64,000 nucleotides of DNA from Halolamina sediminis (GTDB taxonomy: Archaea; Halobacteriota; Halobacteria; Halobacteriales; Haloferacaceae), in assembly GCF_001282785.1 (NCBI RefSeq), contig NZ_CVUA01000001.1, positions 434,001 to 498,000 on the forward strand, given 5' to 3'. The position numbers and the translations under genes are program-made. Of the stretch, positions 60,331 through 64,000 are shown piece after piece (the stretch's first letter is position 1; every line of letters starts with the position of its first letter). The notes beneath the pieces are model-generated. The model saw only the letters and a program-made list of their open reading frames with translations, had not been told where the DNA came from and searched no databases.

Positions 60331-62460
60331 TTACTGCGGCGTCGGCTCCGACCCGCCCGCGGGCTTCGTCACGTCCGAACTCTCCAGCGCGGAGCCGGTG
60401 ATGCTCTTGAGCCGGCTCACCAGCGAGTCCTTCCCGCCTTCGCCCTCCAGCGCGACTTCGAGCACCTCGGAGATGTGCGAGACCGGAATGATCTCGATCA
60501 TCTCCTTGTACTCGTCCTCGATCATCACGTCCTGCTCGTTGGCCTTCGGGATGATCACGCGGTCACAGCCGGCCTTCGCGGCGGCCTCGATCTTGTGGGT
60601 CACGCCGCCGACGGGGAGCACGTCGCCCCGCACCGACAGCGAGCCCGTCATCGCGAGGCTCTGGTCGACGCCGATGTTCTCCAGTGCGGAGATCACCGCC
60701 GTCGCGACCGTGATCGACGCCGAGTCGCCGTCGACGCCCTGCTGGCCGGTCTGGATGAACTGGATGTGGATGTCCTTGTCGGCGATCCCCTCGTCGGTGT
60801 ACTTCTTGATGATCGCCGAGACGTTCTGCACCGACTCCTCGGCCATCTCCTGCAGCTGGCCGGTGGCGATCACCTGTCCGCCCATCCCCTGAGAGGGGGT
60901 GATCTCCGCCATCACGGGCAGCATGATCCCGGAGTCCTGGCCCATCACCGCGAGCCCGTTGACGCGGCCGACCTGGTACCCCTCCGAGACCTGCAGCTCG
61001 TAGTCCTTCCGGCGCTCGATGTAGTCGTCGGCGAGCTGCTGCTCGATCGAGCGGCTGCGGCCCTTGGCTTCGAGCACGTGCTCGCGGGTCGTCGACGCCG
61101 CGCCCTCGCCGCGGGCGATGTCGCCCGCGACGCGGACCAGCCCACCCAGCGAACGGAGTTCGAGCGTGAGGTGGTCCTTCCGGCCGGCGCGGCGCCGGGC
61201 CTCGAGGATGACCTCCTCGACGGCGTCGTCCGTGAAGTGCGGGAGCCGGCCGTCGTTCTCGACCTCTTGGGCCACGAAGCGCGCGTACTTCCGGCGCATC
61301 TCCGGACTGTCGCGGATGGTGTCGTCCATGTACACCTCGTACCCGTAGCCGCGGATGCGGTTCCGGAGCGCGGGGTGCATGTTCTCCATCGCGTCCATGT
61401 TCCCCGCCGCGACCATCACGAAGTCCGTCGGGACGGGCTCGGTCTGGACCATCGCGCCCGAGGAGCGCTCGGACTGGCCCGTGATCCCGAACGCGCCCTC
61501 TTGGACCGCGGTCATGAGGTGCTGCTGGGAGCGCACGTCGAGCGTGTTGATCTCGTCGATGAACAGCACGCCCTTGTTCGCCTTGTGGATGGCGCCGGCC
61601 TCGACGCGGTCGTGGCTCGGCGTCTCCATCCCGCCGGACTGGAACGGGTCGTGGCGCACGTCGCCCAGCAGCGCCCCCGCGTGGGCGCCCGTGGCGTCCT
61701 CGAACGGCGCGGTCTTCGTGTCGGCGTTGTCCACCAGCAGGTTCGGGATCATCGCGTCGCTGCCCCGTGAGATGTACTGGAACCCGATGTAGATCAGCAC
61801 CGCCGCGATCACGGCGATGATGGGGTTCCCCATCGCGAGGATGGCGTAGCCGGCGACCACGGCGATCACGATCCACATCAGGAGCCTCCGTAGCTGATCG
61901 CGCTTCTGGGCCTCCTCCTTGTGGGCGTCGATGATCTGTTCGCCCTTGCCCGCGGGCACGGTCCGGACTTTCGGCTCGTTGCCGTCGTCCGGATTGTGGT
62001 ACACCAGCACGTCTTCGAGCTCCTCCTTCGGCAGGAGCTCGGCCATCGCCTTCGCGAGCATCGACTTCCCCGTCCCGGGGGAGCCGATCATCATCACGTG
62101 GCGGCGCTGCTTTGCCGCCTTCATCACGACGTCCCGGGCGTGCTCCTGTCCGATCACCTGATCGACCAGCCGATCCGGCACTTCGATCTCGCTGGTCGAA
62201 TCGATGCGGAGCCCGCCGAGCAGGTCGTCCTTCCCGATCTCCTCGTCGTCGGCGATCTCGGCGTCGAACTCGACCTCACTCCCGAGGTCGTCGATCTCGG
62301 GAGGCTCGTCCTCGTCCTCCCCGCGGCGCTGCTGCTCCGCAGGGGGGTCGGGCTGTTCGTCGGGGTCGCCCTCGCGGGCGCCCGACCCGTTGAGCGGGAA
62401 GGGATCGTCACCCTGCTCCCCCTCGTCGGGCACGTCGGTATCGTCCGTTTCGTTGCTCAT
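60331..62460 (-). CDS. lonB: membrane-bound LonB protease
   Basis: This 709-residue AAA+ protease has a long acidic N-terminal part, the P-loop GSPGTGKS (126-133) and two membrane spans near residues 200-240 (LLMWIVIAVVAGYAILAMGN and PIIAVIAAVLIYIGFQYI). The protease domain carries the Ser/Lys dyad: Ser580 in DGDSASIT and Lys623 in GGVTHKIEAAA. It degrades membrane and soluble proteins and is essential in related haloarchaea. All catalytic residues are present. A TATA-like AGTATATC sits about 38-45 bases before the ATG. Confidence 0.97.
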   Translation of the reverse strand: MSNETDDTDVPDEGEQGDDPFPLNGSGAREGDPDEQPDPPAEQQRRGEDEDEPPEIDDLGSEVEFDAEIADDEEIGKDDLLGGLRIDSTSEIEVPDRLVDQVIGQEHARDVVMKAAKQRRHVMMIGSPGTGKSMLAKAMAELLPKEELEDVLVYHNPDDGNEPKVRTVPAGKGEQIIDAHKEEAQKRDQLRRLLMWIVIAVVAGYAILAMGNPIIAVIAAVLIYIGFQYISRGSDAMIPNLLVDNADTKTAPFEDATGAHAGALLGDVRHDPFQSGGMETPSHDRVEAGAIHKANKGVLFIDEINTLDVRSQQHLMTAVQEGAFGITGQSERSSGAMVQTEPVPTDFVMVAAGNMDAMENMHPALRNRIRGYGYEVYMDDTIRDSPEMRRKYARFVAQEVENDGRLPHFTDDAVEEVILEARRRAGRKDHLTLELRSLGGLVRVAGDIARGEGAASTTREHVLEAKGRSRSIEQQLADDYIERRKDYELQVSEGYQVGRVNGLAVMGQDSGIMLPVMAEITPSQGMGGQVIATGQLQEMAEESVQNVSAIIKKYTDEGIADKDIHIQFIQTGQQGVDGDSASITVATAVISALENIGVDQSLAMTGSLSVRGDVLPVGGVTHKIEAAAKAGCDRVIIPKANEQDVMIEDEYKEMIEIIPVSHISEVLEVALEGEGGKDSLVSRLKSITGSALESSDVTKPAGGSEPTPQ

Positions 62461-62598
62461 AGAACGCTGTCGCTACTTCGAGAGTGGCTCGTGAGCTTGA
62501 TATACTTTCCCCCATCAGCGGAATTCGCTCCTCCGTCGTAATCCGGCGTTATACTGGCGTTAGGCGCCGTTTCTCTGAACGGCTGCCGGCTCGATAGC

Positions 62599-62608
62599 TT
62601 ATAAATGA
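62599..62608 (+). promoter_or_regulatory. additional TATA-like box upstream of nadM
   Basis: CTTATAAATG is a strong TATA match about 55-65 bases before the nadM start. It may be an alternative promoter producing a longer leader, or drive another transcript. Confidence 0.35.
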
Positions 62609-62630
62609 ACCCCCGGTCGCGACTCGCCGT

Positions 62631-62638
62631 TTTTATAC
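62631..62638 (+). promoter_or_regulatory. TATA box of nadM
   Basis: TTTTATAC lies 25-32 bases before ATG 62663, the expected spacing for the nadM/TRIC transcript. Confidence 0.6.
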
Positions 62639-62662
62639 CCCCCGAGAGCGAACGCCGTGAGC

Positions 62663-63178
62663 ATGCGGGGGTTCTACATCGGACGGTTTCAGCCGTACCA
62701 CGACGGCCACCACCGAATGGTGGGGGAGATCGCCGAGGAGGTCGACGAGCTCGTGGTCGGGATCGGCTCCGCCGGCGACTCCCACACCACGCGGAACCCC
62801 TTCACCGCCGGCGAGCGCGTGATGATGGTGACGAAGGCGCTGGAGTCGCTCGACATCCCCACCTACGTCGTCCCGATCGAGGACCTCGACCGCAACGCGG
62901 TCTGGGTCGGCCACGTTCAGTCGATGACGCCGAAGTTCGACGTGGCGTACTCGAACAACCCCCTCGTCGTCCGGCTGTTCAAGGAGTCCGGCGTCGAGGT
63001 GCGCCAGTCGCCGATGTTCCAGCGCGACGTACTCGAAGGGACGGAGATCCGCGAGCGACTGGTCACCGGCGGGGACTGGGAGTCGCTCGTCCCCGAGGCG
63101 GTCGCCACGACGATCCACGAGATCGACGGCGTCGACCGCATCCGCCACATCTCCGAGACCGACACCAACGGGGACTGA
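62663..63178 (+). CDS. nadM: archaeal nicotinamide-nucleotide adenylyltransferase
   Basis: This 171-residue enzyme forms NAD from NMN and ATP. It starts at ATG 62663 with MRGFYIGRFQPYHDGHHRMV, the HxGH-type nucleotidyltransferase motif. It also has GIGSAGDSHTTRNPFTAGER and a C-terminal ISETDTNGD after the DGVDRIRHI segment. GTG 62657 would add two residues. The stop overlaps the TRIC start (ATGA), so the genes are coupled. Confidence 0.95.
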   Translation: MRGFYIGRFQPYHDGHHRMVGEIAEEVDELVVGIGSAGDSHTTRNPFTAGERVMMVTKALESLDIPTYVVPIEDLDRNAVWVGHVQSMTPKFDVAYSNNPLVVRLFKESGVEVRQSPMFQRDVLEGTEIRERLVTGGDWESLVPEAVATTIHEIDGVDRIRHISETDTNGD

Positions 63179-63795
63179 TGGTCGACGCAGGCCCCGCGTT
63201 CGAGGCGATGAACGCGATCGGGCTCGTGGCGTTCGCCGTCGTCGGCGCGCTGAAGGGTAGCGACGCCGACCTCGACCTGTTCGGCGTGGCGGTGCTCGGC
63301 TTCCTCACCGCGCTCGGCGGCGGGACGATCCGGGACTTGCTCGTCGGCCGCATCCCCACGTCGCTGCAGTCGAACACGGAGGTGCTGTTCGCCGCCAGTG
63401 GGATCGCCCTCGCCGTCGTGCTCGCGATGCGGGTCCGCGGCGACCTGATGGCGAGCCCCGCCGTCCTCCTCCCGGACGCGCTCGGGCTCGCGGCGTTTTC
63501 GGCCACCGGTGCCGCCGTGGGGATCGAGGCCGGCCTCTCTCCCTTCGGCGTCGTCGTCACCGCGACGCTGACTGGCGTCGGTGGCGGGAGCCTCTCGGAC
63601 CTGCTGCTTGCCCGCGTGCCGGCGGTGCTCCGCGAGGACTTCTACGCGACGCCCGCGGTCGTCGGCGGCGCCGTCGCCCCGCCGGCGGTCGCGCTCGGGA
63701 TCGGGCTCGGCACGACGACGCTGCTCGCCGCGGGCGTCGTGCTCGCGCTCCGCCTCGGCGCGTTGCGGTACGGCTGGCGGCTACCGACGGTGTGA
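63178..63795 (+). CDS. TRIC-type (UPF0126) membrane channel protein
   Basis: This 205-residue membrane protein has seven spans with the UPF0126/TRIC marks GGGTIRDLLVGRIP in the first half and GGGSLSDLLLARVP in the second, an internal repeat. TRIC proteins are trimeric cation channels; archaeal functions are less certain. Start ATG 63178 overlaps the nadM stop. This coupling links it to NAD synthesis by position only. Confidence 0.92.
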   Translation: MVDAGPAFEAMNAIGLVAFAVVGALKGSDADLDLFGVAVLGFLTALGGGTIRDLLVGRIPTSLQSNTEVLFAASGIALAVVLAMRVRGDLMASPAVLLPDALGLAAFSATGAAVGIEAGLSPFGVVVTATLTGVGGGSLSDLLLARVPAVLREDFYATPAVVGGAVAPPAVALGIGLGTTTLLAAGVVLALRLGALRYGWRLPTV

Positions 63796-63839
63796 GCCCG
63801 CCCGCATCCACTTTAGGCTCCGGCGCCGTCAGTCCCGGT

Positions 63840-64000
63840 ATGGATCTCGAGAAGTTCGACCACGAGTCCCACATGGCCGAAGCGATCGACTGCGCCCGCG
63901 AGGCCGCCGCCCGCGGCGACGAGCCGTACGGCTCGGTGCTCGTGAAGGACGACGAGGTGGTGATGCGGGCCGGCAACCGCGTCGTCACCGAGAACGATCT
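63840..64000 (+). CDS. cytidine/deoxycytidylate deaminase-like protein, truncated by the window
   Basis: Only the first 53 residues are in the window, starting MDLEKFDHESHMAEAIDCAR and running through GDEPYGSVLVKDDEVVMRAG to RVVTENDL. The order PxGSVLV...GxNRVVTEND fits the nucleoside/tRNA deaminase family (CDA superfamily) before the zinc-binding HAE motif, which lies beyond the edge. It would hydrolyse an amino group from a nucleobase. A CTTTAGG box lies about 25-30 bases before the ATG. Confidence 0.82.
   Translation, partial: MDLEKFDHESHMAEAIDCAREAAARGDEPYGSVLVKDDEVVMRAGNRVVTEND

Overview
The window is a piece of a haloarchaeal (class Halobacteria) chromosome. The DNA is very GC-rich, proteins carry the acidic bias of salt-in halophiles, and the gene content is archaeal: NMD3, ribosomal protein L10e, NucS, Hef, membrane-bound LonB, NadM, archaeal AlaRS, two haloarchaeal TatC proteins, archaeal pilins and Tat lipoproteins. 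Many genes have a TATA-like box 25-30 bases before the start codon, as expected for short-leader or leaderless transcripts. I cannot name the genus from the sequence alone.

Layout. 1-8.2 kb: a truncated amidase, a TetR regulator with a palindrome over its own start, methionyl-tRNA synthetase, a cytochrome P450 next to a three-cysteine ferredoxin, and the Hef helicase-nuclease. 8.3-17.2 kb: housekeeping and conserved hypothetical genes (p27-like zinc protein, NifU-type scaffold, a RecA-like ATPase, an FAH-fold enzyme, ThiC, an XPD-like Fe-S helicase, NMD3) with a 26-residue membrane ORF. 17.2-17.7 kb: first copy of a structured dispersed repeat. 17.7-30 kb: a second FAH enzyme, HtpX, a flavin disulfide reductase, a PfkB kinase, L10e, NucS, enoyl-CoA hydratase, lipoproteins, tRNA-Phe, and tRNA-Val with two extra copies of its 3' end. 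30-39 kb: transporters (ABC exporter, MATE, AEC, CorA), MTA phosphorylase and the second repeat copy. 39-51 kb: AlaRS, a multi-GAF histidine kinase, a threonine-aldolase-like enzyme, the third repeat copy, an aldo/keto reductase, an acetamidase/formamidase, a MoaD-like protein and RlmE. 51-57.5 kb: three tandem paralogous membrane proteins, an RHH regulator with a queuosine-precursor transporter, and divergent tatC genes. 57.5-60.3 kb: accessory DNA with a toxin-antitoxin pair between 63-bp direct repeats of the tatC 3' end, two tandem type IV pilins, and about 800 bases without a convincing gene. 60.3-64 kb: lonB, nadM, a TRIC-type channel and a truncated deaminase.

Functional links. The P450 and ferredoxin look like an electron-transfer pair. 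TatC proteins and several Tat lipoproteins reflect the strong use of Tat export in haloarchaea. AlaRS, MetRS, two tRNAs, L10e, NMD3 and RlmE give a translation theme without a single operon.

The most unusual signals lie outside genes. First, a dispersed intergenic element occurs three times (about 17.3, 32.9 and 47.4 kb), with conserved G-rich boxes, an interchangeable hairpin slot and a hairpin showing two compensatory base-pair changes between copies. Second, the toxin-antitoxin cassette is flanked by duplicated tatC 3' ends. Third, the tRNA-Val 3' end is present three times, two copies being folded into long hairpins.
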